A stretch of 62,864 nt of DNA from Dehalococcoidia bacterium (GTDB lineage: Bacteria; Chloroflexota; Dehalococcoidia; Lucifugimonadales; Lucifugimonadaceae). The stretch covers positions 14,024-76,887 of the forward strand of contig JAPYUK010000006.1 in assembly GCA_029936155.1 (NCBI GenBank). The letters run 5' to 3'. The notes below the pieces were generated by a model that had not been told where the DNA came from, searched no databases, and saw only the letters and a program-made list of their open reading frames with translations. Positions 25,301 to 33,702 of this stretch are shown here, one piece after another (position 1 is the stretch's first letter; each line of letters opens with the position of its first letter). Both the position numbers and the translations under genes were made by a program.

Positions 25301-25482
25301 ACACAGGTTTTACACCAGCCAGTGCGATCCCGCCATTCAGAATATCGATTCAGGCGGTGAGTCTCGGCCGGTACTGCAGTACTTCCGCAACGTGAGGCGT
25401 CAGAACGTCTGGTGAATCAGCAAGAACGAATGACTATGCGTTAGACCCATTCGACTCACCCATAACTATTATGGTTAGTGTG

Positions 25483-25517
25483 AGACTGAGCGAGAACCGC
25501 CGCTTCTCGCTCAGTCT
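25483..25517. repeat. Perfect 14-bp hairpin
   Basis: AGACTGAGCGAGAA (25483-25496) pairs perfectly with TTCTCGCTCAGTCT (25504-25517) around a 7-base loop CCGCCGC. No T run follows, so it is not a typical intrinsic terminator. It could be the stem of a small RNA or a protein-binding site. Confidence 0.6.
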
Positions 25518-25548
25518 GCATACACGGTTCCACTCTTCACAAAACCGA

Positions 25549-25584
25549 CCCTCCGGCATCGATTCGATGCGCACGGAGGGTTTT
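25549..25584. terminator. Bidirectional terminator-like hairpin
   Basis: CCCTCCG (25549-25555) pairs with CGGAGGG (25574-25580). The enclosed GCATCGA and TCGATGC pair as well, giving a nearly continuous stem. TTTT follows on plus, and AAAA precedes at 25541-25544, giving a T run for minus-strand transcripts. The minus-strand reading could end the 25839-26057 transcript. Confidence 0.65.
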
Positions 25585-25838
25585 GCGCGTTCGATGTTGT
25601 TGAGTCTAAATCGGCTGCGTTGCATCTAAAATAAGGAACAATGTCACTAAGAATCGTCTCACGGCAAAACACGAGTGAAAGTAGCAGGACTTGAACGAAC
25701 GAGCGTATCGTAGGCGGAATCATCCGCCCTATTGCACTTGTGCTGCATGCACGGCTGATCGGTTGAAGCGGAACGCCGAGTCGGGGCCGAGCGGATTGCT
25801 GGTGCGGTTGCTGCGATTGCTGCGACTAAAACGCTGAT

Positions 25839-26057
25839 CTAGGAAAGACTGTCGGTCCCGAGGAATTTTCCCCAGGCCCAGCCAATTCCAAGTCCGATTA
25901 TCACGGAGAATGGGATCCCGAAGAGAACACTCACCAGCGCGACATCTTTGGCATTTGTTTCTGCATCATCGAACTGCAACAGGGAAATGATCAAAAACGC
26001 GACGCCCATTATGAACCCTAGCCCTGCGCCCATTAGTGCAGGCCTGCTGAATCTCAA
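25839..26057 (-). CDS. Small two-helix membrane protein
   Basis: A 72-residue protein with two hydrophobic helices, about residues 7-27 (MGAGLGFIMGVAFLIISLL) and 43-63 (VLFGIPFSVIIGLGIGWAWG), joined by a polar linker (QFDDAETNAKD). Glycine-rich helix faces suggest helix packing or oligomerisation. No family is recognised. Its codon use looks coding. It lies 39 bases downstream of the C45 peptidase gene on the same strand, probably its partner in one transcript. Confidence 0.65.
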   Translation of the reverse strand: MRFSRPALMGAGLGFIMGVAFLIISLLQFDDAETNAKDVALVSVLFGIPFSVIIGLGIGWAWGKFLGTDSLS

Positions 26058-26096
26058 CTGATCATTCCTTTTGTTTCGTAGCTCACCGGCTTACGT

Positions 26097-27173
26097 TTAT
26101 TTGGCGTCGTAAGTTTCGTACACGTTTTCACATGGATTGCCGTTCGATACGTGCATTCGATTTTCTTCTGGTTCAAGGATGATGGAAATTACGCTGCGCT
26201 GCCAACCGGTTTTCGGGTCATCATTCGGATGTCTGCAGATAGAAGTTGGGAACCCATCGTGATCTGACAGCAGCTTCTTGGCGTCATCGATCGAGACTTT
26301 GCATTTTTCACTGAGAATTTCCTGCGCTCTGGATCTTCGGTCGAACGACTGGCCGTAGATTCGATCTTCGAACTCTTCGTTGTACGAGTTGAGTTCCGGA
26401 TGGACACAGTGATTAGTGTGAACCAAAACACCATGACTGTCGGCTTCGATGGACTCAACGGTACTCGGAGTGATTTCGAGATTCAGTGGCCCATCGGCAG
26501 TGATCATGGCTGCATTCGCTGTGAGGGATCTTGGAGCCGATTCAACTGCTTGAACTGCATCTGCTGTTGAATTAGCTTCCAATATCGACCGCACGAAGAA
26601 ATACCACGGCAAACCTTTGGTATCCGTGGGACCGTTCAAAGCGTTCATGCAGATGCCGATACCCGCTGAGTTGAACCCCATATACGCCACCAGCCCGGGT
26701 TGTTGCCACGACGTAAAGGCTGTTTTACCAGCGCCATTACGTGTAATAACTGCTGATAATGGTGCCATAGCTGGGTCGTTGTCCCAATTCTGGCCGGCGA
26801 ATCCAGTACCCGATTCTGACGATCCGGCAGAAACCATGATCGAAGTACAGCCTTCTGATGTGTCCGCAAGCATGTTTCTGGCGTTGAGTACCATCAAGCG
26901 TTCGACAGGAACGCCTGCGGCCTGTGCGGTGCCATGTAGCTCCTCCAGAGGCCATGGAAAGTAGTCAGCGACATGCTTGAAACTTCGCCGGGCAACATCT
27001 TCAGCCTGCTCCCATGCAATGGCTCTCGAAGATCCCATGTTGAATCGTTCAAGCACGAGCTCGGATAATTCGACGATCTGATCACGAAAACTCTCGCCAA
27101 TGGCTCGTCCCATTTCGGTCGGCGAACCTGAGACGGTCAATTCGGGAAATCGAGTGGTGTTGTCGGGTGTCAT
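26097..27173 (-). CDS. C45-family autoproteolytic acyltransferase/hydrolase
   Basis: A 358-residue Ntn-hydrolase of peptidase family C45, related to isopenicillin-N acyltransferase. These enzymes self-cleave before a cysteine that becomes the N-terminal nucleophile. The best candidate is Cys109 in SEGCTSIMVS, preceded by NARNMLADTSEG as in the family. Then come AGQNWDNDP and GFNSAGIGICMNAL. No signal peptide is visible, so cytoplasmic amide hydrolysis or acyl transfer is likely; the substrate is unknown. Followed by a small membrane protein gene. Divergent from the ilvD-like gene (121-base gap). Confidence 0.85.
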   Translation of the reverse strand: MTPDNTTRFPELTVSGSPTEMGRAIGESFRDQIVELSELVLERFNMGSSRAIAWEQAEDVARRSFKHVADYFPWPLEELHGTAQAAGVPVERLMVLNARNMLADTSEGCTSIMVSAGSSESGTGFAGQNWDNDPAMAPLSAVITRNGAGKTAFTSWQQPGLVAYMGFNSAGIGICMNALNGPTDTKGLPWYFFVRSILEANSTADAVQAVESAPRSLTANAAMITADGPLNLEITPSTVESIEADSHGVLVHTNHCVHPELNSYNEEFEDRIYGQSFDRRSRAQEILSEKCKVSIDDAKKLLSDHDGFPTSICRHPNDDPKTGWQRSVISIILEPEENRMHVSNGNPCENVYETYDAK

Positions 27174-27293
27174 GGTAAAAAACTAAGATCGTAAAGAGTG
27201 CTTGTAGGATGATGATTTAAAAATACCACCGGGTAGTTTGCTAGACTCGCCGACTCTTGGGAATATTTAACGCAATTTTGAGGTACTGAACCC

Positions 27294-29060
27294 ATGGCAA
27301 CAGCCCCGCCTAACGGCAAGATATTGAGGTCGCAGGAATGGTTCGGCGGGAGAGATCTCGAAGGATTTCTACACCGAGCCGGGCTGAAGAACCAAGGATG
27401 GTCCGAAGAATCGTTCGCCGGAAAACCAGTTATCGGAATTGCCAACTCGTGGTCTGAGGCGACTCACTGTAACGCTCATCTGCGCGGGCTTGCCGAGCAT
27501 GTAAAGCGCGGGGTTCTAGCTGCCGGTGGATTTCCTATCGAGTTCCCGACGATATCCCTTGGCGAGTTTTTCCTGTCACCAACTTCTATGTTCTGCCGAA
27601 ACCTAATGTCGATGGACGTCGAGGAGATGATCCGCGGACTTCCGATCGATGGCGTTGTGCTTCTTTCAGGTTGCGACAAGACAACACCTGCAATGCTCAT
27701 GGGAGCGGCTTCGGCTGATCTTCCCGCAATTGTGCTCACCGGAGGGCCACAGCTGAAAGGCAACTGGAAGGGCGAGGAGTTGGGATCATGTACGGATTGC
27801 CGTCGTTACTGGGCAGAGTTGAGAGCGGGAACAATTACCCAGACTGAGTACGACTCAATGGAAGCAGCGATATACCGATCGCCCGGACACTGCATGGTGA
27901 TGGGTACGGCCTCGACAATGGGGGCGATAGTTGAAACGCTTGGTATGTCTTTGCCGGGTGGAGCCGCGGTTCCGGGAGCAGATTCTCGACGCAAAGTTAT
28001 GGCTGAAGACTCTGGACGCACAGCCGTTGAACTGGTGCAAAAAGGTATTCGACCCTCCGACATTCTTACACAGGATGCCTTCGACAACGCGATTCGTATG
28101 CTGCTGGCAGCCGGCGGATCGACTAACGCGATTATTCATCTCACTGCAATTGCAGGTCGCGCAGGGTTACGTATTCCGCTGGATAGGTTCAACGAGCTTT
28201 CAGAGTCGACTCCGGTGATCGTGAACCTACGACCCGGTGGCAAGTACCTGATGGAGGATCTGTTCTACGCGGGTGGTGTCGAGGCAGTGCTTAAAAAGAT
28301 GGAGAGCCTGTTGAATCTCGATTGCCTGACAGTAACAGGAAATTCGCTTGGCGAAAATATCGCAGATGCGCAATGCTACAACGACGATGTCGTGCTGTCG
28401 CCAGAGACCCCTCTAGCCAAAGAAGGCGGCCTGACTGTGCTACACGGCTCATTAGCACCTGACGGCGCGGTTATCAAGCACATAGCGGCGTCACCTGATC
28501 TGTTGAAGCACACAGGACGTGCCATCGTCTTCGAAAACCCGCTTGATCTCAAGAACCGAATCGACGATACCGACCTAGACGTGACCAAAGACGACATACT
28601 CGTGTTGAAGGGCGCTGGACCGGTTGGTGGTCCCGGCATGCCTGAAGCGGGGTTCCTGCCGTTGCCTAAGAAATTGTTGGCTCAAGGGGTGCGCGACATG
28701 GTGCGAATCTCTGATGCCCGCATGAGCGGCACGGCGTTCGGGACTATTGTGCTTCACGTATCGCCGGAATCAACTGTCGGTGGACCGTTGGCATTGGTGC
28801 AGACGGGTGATGGGATCACGCTTGATGTCAAAGCCCGGATCCTCGATCTGAATGTCGAAGACGCCGAATTGGAACGACGTCGTGCAAATCTTGCCGCTCC
28901 CGCGGTGGATGGTGGTTTCGAACGTGGCTACGGAAAGATGTACTCACAGCACATCACTCAGGCCCAGGATGGCTGTGACTTCGACTTCCTGATAGGAAAG
29001 ACGCCGGTAGAAACACACGTTGAGCTAGCGACTCACAACGCGGGCTTCCATACGGGATAA
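27294..29060 (+). CDS. IlvD/Edd sugar-acid dehydratase (L-arabonate dehydratase type)
   Basis: A 588-residue iron-sulfur dehydratase that removes water from aldonic acids to give 2-keto-3-deoxy acids. Cluster-ligand cysteines are at 59 (ATHCNAH), 127 (LSGCDKTTPA) and 200 (PGHCMVMG). This spacing matches the [2Fe-2S] pentonate dehydratases as I remember them rather than the branched-chain enzyme. The catalytic serine lies in ISDARMSGTAFGT (Ser478). It heads a region of sugar-acid and hydroxyacid enzymes, which supports a catabolic role. A role in branched-chain amino-acid synthesis is less likely. Start ATG 27294. Confidence 0.88.
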   Translation: MATAPPNGKILRSQEWFGGRDLEGFLHRAGLKNQGWSEESFAGKPVIGIANSWSEATHCNAHLRGLAEHVKRGVLAAGGFPIEFPTISLGEFFLSPTSMFCRNLMSMDVEEMIRGLPIDGVVLLSGCDKTTPAMLMGAASADLPAIVLTGGPQLKGNWKGEELGSCTDCRRYWAELRAGTITQTEYDSMEAAIYRSPGHCMVMGTASTMGAIVETLGMSLPGGAAVPGADSRRKVMAEDSGRTAVELVQKGIRPSDILTQDAFDNAIRMLLAAGGSTNAIIHLTAIAGRAGLRIPLDRFNELSESTPVIVNLRPGGKYLMEDLFYAGGVEAVLKKMESLLNLDCLTVTGNSLGENIADAQCYNDDVVLSPETPLAKEGGLTVLHGSLAPDGAVIKHIAASPDLLKHTGRAIVFENPLDLKNRIDDTDLDVTKDDILVLKGAGPVGGPGMPEAGFLPLPKKLLAQGVRDMVRISDARMSGTAFGTIVLHVSPESTVGGPLALVQTGDGITLDVKARILDLNVEDAELERRRANLAAPAVDGGFERGYGKMYSQHITQAQDGCDFDFLIGKTPVETHVELATHNAGFHTG

Positions 29061-29313
29061 GGGAACGCTCTCGTCAAACCCTTGTGCAAACGGGAACGGG
29101 TGGTGAGACGCACCGTATGCTCATGTCCGCATCTGAGTTCAGCCGCCAATGGACGTTGGAGAACAAGGTACTGCGTTCGCTGGACGACTAAGTCGCTTGA
29201 GTTAGCCTAGGGCGTTCCTTCTCCTAACGAGAGACGATTAGGCATGCCCCGAGCTTGCCGAAGGATTGAGGGAGAACCGCTCGTTCAACTCTCTCAGGCT
29301 TGCTGCATCGTAC

Positions 29314-30333
29314 CTAAACAGGTGTTGGTGCATCGTCCGGTATCAATCTGGCAGCGCGCATATCGCTCCACATGGCGGCTGGGATTTCCTGCTCGACCAT
29401 CGATATGTTTTGTTCGAGCTCGGCAGTCGACTGAGCTCCCGGCACAACGGTTGCCACGGCGGGATGTGCCAAAACGAACTGCAAAGCTGCTGCCTTCAGA
29501 TCGACATCATGTGCAACACAAATATCCGTTAGCTTACGAGCCTGATTTACAAGATTGTCGGGTGCCTGTTCGTAGTTGAAAGTCACTGGCTGCGAAAGAT
29601 CGCGCGCGAGAATCCCTGAGTTGTACGGACCACCAACAGTGATCTTCACATCGCGCTCCACGCAGGCTGGCAAGAATTCTGCCAGTCCAGAATGATCGAG
29701 AAGCGTGTAGCGCCCAGCCAGCAAAATGATGTCGAGGTCGAATCGCTGGATGAATATCAGAGGCATCTGCCATTCGTTCATCCCACATCCAATCGCCTTA
29801 ATTACACCCTGTTCGCGCAGCTCGATAAGCGCCGGAAAGGCTTCAGCCAAGGCTTGATTTTCGCCATAGGTTTCGACATCTGGATCATGGACATAGATGA
29901 TCTCGACACTGTCCAGATTCAGGCGTACTAGACTTTCTTCTATAGACCGGTGAACATCATCTCGTGTCCACGAGTTGATCGCGATAAGCTCGCCGATGCC
30001 GTCAGCGTCATCCTCGGGCGACGATCGTCCGTGCACGGGATTCAACACTCGTCCGATTTTCGTAGAGACCACAAATGAATCGCGATCTGCAGATGCGTAC
30101 GTCGACTGCCCGAGCCTAGCTTCCGCCCGACCCGTTCCATATAGCGGAGCCGTGTCGACGTAGGAGATGCCCAGTTCCTGAGCGCGGCTGATTATCCGCA
30201 CGGCCTCATCGTGCGCTGTCCCGCCGTACAGTCCGTCCCCGAGCACCATTCCACTTAGCGGCGCCGTGCCAAGTCCAAGCCGTGGCACAGCAACTCCGGT
30301 GTTGCCAAGTTGAATTTTTGCGAATGGATCCAT
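29314..30333 (-). CDS. Aldo/keto reductase (aldose dehydrogenase-like)
   Basis: A 339-residue aldo/keto reductase, closest in pattern to L-fucose/D-threo-aldose 1-dehydrogenases: RLGLGTAPLSG at the start, SYVDTAPLYGTGRAE (Asp, Tyr), STKIGRVL (Lys), EIIYVHDPD (His) and a C-terminal NISMVEQEIP. It would oxidise an aldose to the lactone/aldonate, matching the arabonate-type dehydratase at 27294. Last gene of a minus-strand set with a tartrate/malate dehydrogenase-like gene 25 bases upstream. The 253 bases between it and the dehydratase gene hold no gene I can support. Confidence 0.88.
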   Translation of the reverse strand: MDPFAKIQLGNTGVAVPRLGLGTAPLSGMVLGDGLYGGTAHDEAVRIISRAQELGISYVDTAPLYGTGRAEARLGQSTYASADRDSFVVSTKIGRVLNPVHGRSSPEDDADGIGELIAINSWTRDDVHRSIEESLVRLNLDSVEIIYVHDPDVETYGENQALAEAFPALIELREQGVIKAIGCGMNEWQMPLIFIQRFDLDIILLAGRYTLLDHSGLAEFLPACVERDVKITVGGPYNSGILARDLSQPVTFNYEQAPDNLVNQARKLTDICVAHDVDLKAAALQFVLAHPAVATVVPGAQSTAELEQNISMVEQEIPAAMWSDMRAARLIPDDAPTPV

Positions 30334-30358
30334 TTCAACGAATTGTCCTGACGGTTAC

Positions 30359-31423
30359 TTACTTAGAAACAAGTTCGGCGATGGCGTCGCCGACTCTCTG
30401 TGTTGTGGAGTTGCCTCCAAGGTCCGGCGTAACAATCTCGCCCTGCTCAAGCAACTGCAGCACTGCGGTGTCAACATCGGCAGCAGCAGCATTCTCACCA
30501 AGGTGCCGTAGCATCATCGCTGCCGTGAGAATCTGGGCCATCGGGTTGGCGATGCCCTGCCCTGCAATGTCTGGAGCTGAACCGTGGGTGGGCTCGAACA
30601 TGGATGGCACCGAAGTGTCTGGATTGATGTTGGCACTCGAAGCCAATCCCATGCTGCCTGAGATGATCGCTCCGATATCGGTGATGATGTCGCCAAACAA
30701 GTTCGGGGCAACCAACACATCGAACATCTCAGGGCGCCGAACGAGATCCATGCATGCGGCGTCGATCAACAACGAAGCAGATTCTATATCGGTGTACTCC
30801 TCGGCCACCTCTTCGAATGTACGGTCCCATATCGTCATGTACCCGAGCGCATTTGATTTGGTGATCGAGGTGACGTGATTTTTCTTTCCACGCTCACGTG
30901 CGAGGTCAAACGCATAGCGAATTGCCCGTTCACATCCTTTGCGAGTGTAGATAGCGGTCTGGACTGCCACTTCGTCGGGAGTCCCGTGGTAGGCGAATCC
31001 CCCGATGTTCAGATACTCGCCTTCGGTGTTCTCTCGAATCACAGTGAGATCGATGTCGTACGGCTTCTTGCCGGAGAGAGGAGATTCGACGCCGGGATAT
31101 AGCACAGACGGTCTAAGGCAAATGTACTGGTCGAACCGGCGGCGTATGGGCAGCAACAGACCATCAAGGGTGATGTTGTCTTGAATATCTGGATGTCCAA
31201 CGGCTCCAAGGAACACTGCATTGAAATCTTTAAGTGTGTCGAGCGCTGTGGCCGGCATCATCTCGCCGTGTTGGAAATAATAGTCAGAACTCCACGGAAA
31301 CTCGGTGTAGTCCCAGGTGATTCCGTACTTGGATGCGAGCGCGTCGAGCACCTTCATACCCTCGTCTACAACGTCGACGCCAATGCCGTCACCTTTAACT
31401 ATTGCGATCTTGTGAGTTGCCAT
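30359..31423 (-). CDS. Tartrate/D-malate dehydrogenase-like enzyme (isocitrate/isopropylmalate family)
   Basis: A 354-residue NAD-dependent beta-decarboxylating dehydrogenase. KGDGIGVDVVDEG at the N-terminus, LRPSVLYPGV, VIRENTEGEY, KSNALGYMT and PNLFGDIITDIGA are family marks. PFxWSSDYY-like TEFPWSSDYYFQHG is typical of tartrate/D-malate dehydrogenase (TtuC/YeaU) rather than LeuB. It would act on D-malate, tartrate or a related 2-hydroxy diacid. It sits between an aldo/keto reductase and a GarR-like reductase on the same strand, forming a hydroxyacid catabolic set. Confidence 0.88.
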   Translation of the reverse strand: MATHKIAIVKGDGIGVDVVDEGMKVLDALASKYGITWDYTEFPWSSDYYFQHGEMMPATALDTLKDFNAVFLGAVGHPDIQDNITLDGLLLPIRRRFDQYICLRPSVLYPGVESPLSGKKPYDIDLTVIRENTEGEYLNIGGFAYHGTPDEVAVQTAIYTRKGCERAIRYAFDLARERGKKNHVTSITKSNALGYMTIWDRTFEEVAEEYTDIESASLLIDAACMDLVRRPEMFDVLVAPNLFGDIITDIGAIISGSMGLASSANINPDTSVPSMFEPTHGSAPDIAGQGIANPMAQILTAAMMLRHLGENAAAADVDTAVLQLLEQGEIVTPDLGGNSTTQRVGDAIAELVSK

Positions 31424-31522
31424 TCGTGGAATTTCCTAACGTTTTTACTGATTTGCGGAGCCGGAGTGTTCAATTCCAGACTCTCGAACTGCTCATGTAT
31501 TCGGAAAAATGATTCTTGAGAG

Positions 31523-32395
31523 TTATTTTGAGCGCTCTTCAATGAGTTGGATTACAGCTGATATATCACTCTCGCATTTTCCGCTCTCCATCATCGAGTC
31601 GTACATTCCCTGCGCTATGCGAGTCAGGTCTAGTGAAAGCGATTCGTCGCTCGCTAGCTGCTTGATGATGGTGAGGTCTTTATGGATAAGGCGAAGCGGT
31701 GCGCCTGAATTAGCAAAGGCTCTTGAAGCGGTTATCGGAGCGCTCCGCTCGACCATGGTGCTTCCTCCCCAACTGACTGAAAGCAAGTCTGCGGCTACTT
31801 GAATGTCCACTCCAGCGGAGTTAGCGAGGGTAAACGCCTCAGCAGCAGCAACGGTATTCACGCCGACGAGTAGCTGGTTGATGAGCTTCATAGCGGTACC
31901 GGCTCCCGTAGGGCCCATCAATTTTACGTTGGCTCCCATCATCGATAGGTAGTCGAATGCAAGATCGAATGCTTCTTGAGTGCCGCCAACCATAATGCTC
32001 AGGGTTCCGGTGTTGGCTCCGACAGGTCCTCCTGAGATAGGTGCATCGAGGAAGTGAGCGCCCTTTGCTTGGGCAGCTGCCGCACACTCTCGAGATGTTG
32101 CGATATCAACCGTGCCGTGATCAATGAATACCTGGCCCGGCTTTGCATTTGCAAACGCACCGTCTTCGCCAAGGAGAGCCTCACGAGAGGATCGTACGTC
32201 AGCCAGACACACACATATGACGTCCGTGCCCTGAGTCAATTCAGCGATTGATGCAGCCCCTTTGGCACCGCGGCCAATCATGGTTTCTACCTTGGATTGC
32301 GTTCGGTTGAAGACCGTCAGATCTGCACCATTTATGAGGAGGTTGTCGACCATCCCCTGGCCCATATTGCCAAGACCTGCGAAACCGACTGTCAT
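31523..32395 (-). CDS. 3-hydroxyacid dehydrogenase (tartronate semialdehyde reductase / GarR type)
   Basis: A 290-residue beta-hydroxyacid dehydrogenase. NAD(P) motif GFAGLGNMGQGM at the start, substrate loop DAPISGGPVGANTGTLSIMVGG near 118, catalytic Lys in AMKLINQLLVG near 170, and KDLTIIKQLA near the C-terminus. Such enzymes reduce tartronate semialdehyde or oxidise 3-hydroxyisobutyrate. With the glycerate kinase at 55279 it could complete glycerate formation from sugar diacids. The TGA/ATG context shows separate transcription or a 99-base gap to the gene downstream. Confidence 0.88.
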   Translation of the reverse strand: MTVGFAGLGNMGQGMVDNLLINGADLTVFNRTQSKVETMIGRGAKGAASIAELTQGTDVICVCLADVRSSREALLGEDGAFANAKPGQVFIDHGTVDIATSRECAAAAQAKGAHFLDAPISGGPVGANTGTLSIMVGGTQEAFDLAFDYLSMMGANVKLMGPTGAGTAMKLINQLLVGVNTVAAAEAFTLANSAGVDIQVAADLLSVSWGGSTMVERSAPITASRAFANSGAPLRLIHKDLTIIKQLASDESLSLDLTRIAQGMYDSMMESGKCESDISAVIQLIEERSK

Positions 32396-32550
32396 GTATT
32401 AATTCTCCTCGATTGAATGGCTGGCTAGTGAGCCACAGCGGGCCGTGAAAACAGTCACAAAAACGAAGCTTTCTCAACTAGCGCAGCGATTATAGCTGCA
32501 TCGGAATCGGCTCTTTGTCGTTGAGTCGATATTTTCTTAACAATAAATTT

Positions 32551-32586
32551 CACTTAAAAGAAAAAGCGCCTGACAATTCAGACGCT
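32551..32586 (-). terminator. Rho-independent terminator of the permease pair
   Basis: On the minus strand, AGCGTCTGA (32586-32578) pairs with TCAGGCGCT (32573-32565), with one G-U pair and a 4-base loop, followed by a T-rich run (TTTTTCTTTT). It lies 27 bases after the stop of the DppC-like permease gene. Confidence 0.85.
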
Positions 32587-32612
32587 ATTTCTAGTGTTCG
32601 TAATGAGCAACC

Positions 32613-33659
32613 CTAGTCGAGCTGTCGCAACCTCGGGTCAAGTCGGTCTCGCAGCCAGTCGCCGAAGAAGTTCAGTGACATCACAACCAGGAAGATTGCC
32701 ATGCCTGGGAAGAACGAAATCCACCACGCCTCTTCAATGAAGTTTCGGCCATCACTCACGCTCTTGCCCCACGCCGGAATCGGATCCGGGATGCCAGCAC
32801 CCAGAAACGACAGTGTTGATTCTGTCAGGATCAACTGACCGACACGAAGTGAAGCAACGACGAGGATCGTGCTAAACGTACCGGGGAGCACGTGCTTTAA
32901 GACAATTCTTATATTCGAAGCACCGGCAGTACGTGCTGCCATAACGTAGTCGAGACCTCGAATCGTGAGTACGTCAGCACGTACTTGTCTCACAAACGGT
33001 GTCCAGGCTACAAGGGCAATTAGGAAAATTACTACTCCCTCTTGGGCACCTCCCACATGCAAGAATTGCTGGGCGATGACAAGCGCGATCAAAATGAACG
33101 GTAGTGCATTCCAAGAGTCGACAAGGCGCATCAATATTTCATCGGTCCAACCTCCGAAATACCCGGCCGCCAGACCCAGTGCTGAACCGATGATGATTCC
33201 GCTTGTCAGCGCATAGGCAGTTACTTTGAGAGATATTCGAGCACCATGGACGACCCTGGACAGCACGTCCCTGCCGAGGTTGTCACCACCAAGAATGTAC
33301 TTTGATTTCGGAAACGCGGTTTTCTTCGCGCGGTTATAGGCAGAGCGCTCTTTTGTAATCGTAAGATCGTAATCGGCAGGATCCGGAACCACGTTGAACT
33401 CGGTTGCCTTACCCCAAGTTGGCGCAAAGTTGCGAAAACCCAACGATTGCTCAAGTTCGTCCGCTGGTGACACGAGCGGGGCGAAAATCCCAGCAATCAG
33501 CAGTATCACCATGACGATCAGCGGGAATACGGGCCAGCGGCGAACAAAGTACCAGACCTGACTCAGGGGAGAACGTTTCTGTGTCTCCCGCACCTCAGTG
33601 CTAGCGCGAGATTCAACTGCGGATTTTGTGGTTGGTTGATTTTCTGCCTGTTGAGCCAT
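32613..33659 (-). CDS. ABC transporter permease (DppC/OppC type)
   Basis: A 348-residue inner-membrane permease of a peptide/nickel-type importer. A long polar N-terminus (about 35 residues) precedes the first helix (WPVFPLIVMVILLIAGIFAPL). The BPD domain contains the EAA loop (AARTAGASNIRIVLKHVLPG) and five further helices, ending GDWLRDRLDPRLRQ. The DppC-type GGDNLGRDVLSRVVHGARISL segment is clear. It lies 43 bases after the DppB-like gene. No substrate-binding protein or ATPase gene is adjacent, so the transporter's other parts are elsewhere or lost. Confidence 0.93.
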   Translation of the reverse strand: MAQQAENQPTTKSAVESRASTEVRETQKRSPLSQVWYFVRRWPVFPLIVMVILLIAGIFAPLVSPADELEQSLGFRNFAPTWGKATEFNVVPDPADYDLTITKERSAYNRAKKTAFPKSKYILGGDNLGRDVLSRVVHGARISLKVTAYALTSGIIIGSALGLAAGYFGGWTDEILMRLVDSWNALPFILIALVIAQQFLHVGGAQEGVVIFLIALVAWTPFVRQVRADVLTIRGLDYVMAARTAGASNIRIVLKHVLPGTFSTILVVASLRVGQLILTESTLSFLGAGIPDPIPAWGKSVSDGRNFIEEAWWISFFPGMAIFLVVMSLNFFGDWLRDRLDPRLRQLD

Positions 33660-33702
33660 ATGCCTGCACTAAGTCTTGTTGATAGCGGAGTTTCGGTGAC
33701 GA

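Larger units (their letters stand above)
25301..25838. other. Gene-free gap with two hairpins
   Basis: No reading frame here looks like a protein: the frames are short and have no family resemblance. The visible structure is two stable hairpins (25483-25517 and 25549-25584) about 30 bases apart, a third short one near 25712-25728 (GGCGGAATCATCCGCC), and the rnd promoter at the left edge. A small transcript ending at 25584 is possible. I do not recognise a known RNA family. Confidence 0.5.

Noticed and set aside
29061-29313. Possible gene between the dehydratase and aldo/keto reductase genes
   Set aside because: Short frames here have no protein-like pattern; a GGAACGC/GCGTTCC inverted pair about 150 bases apart is too weak to interpret.
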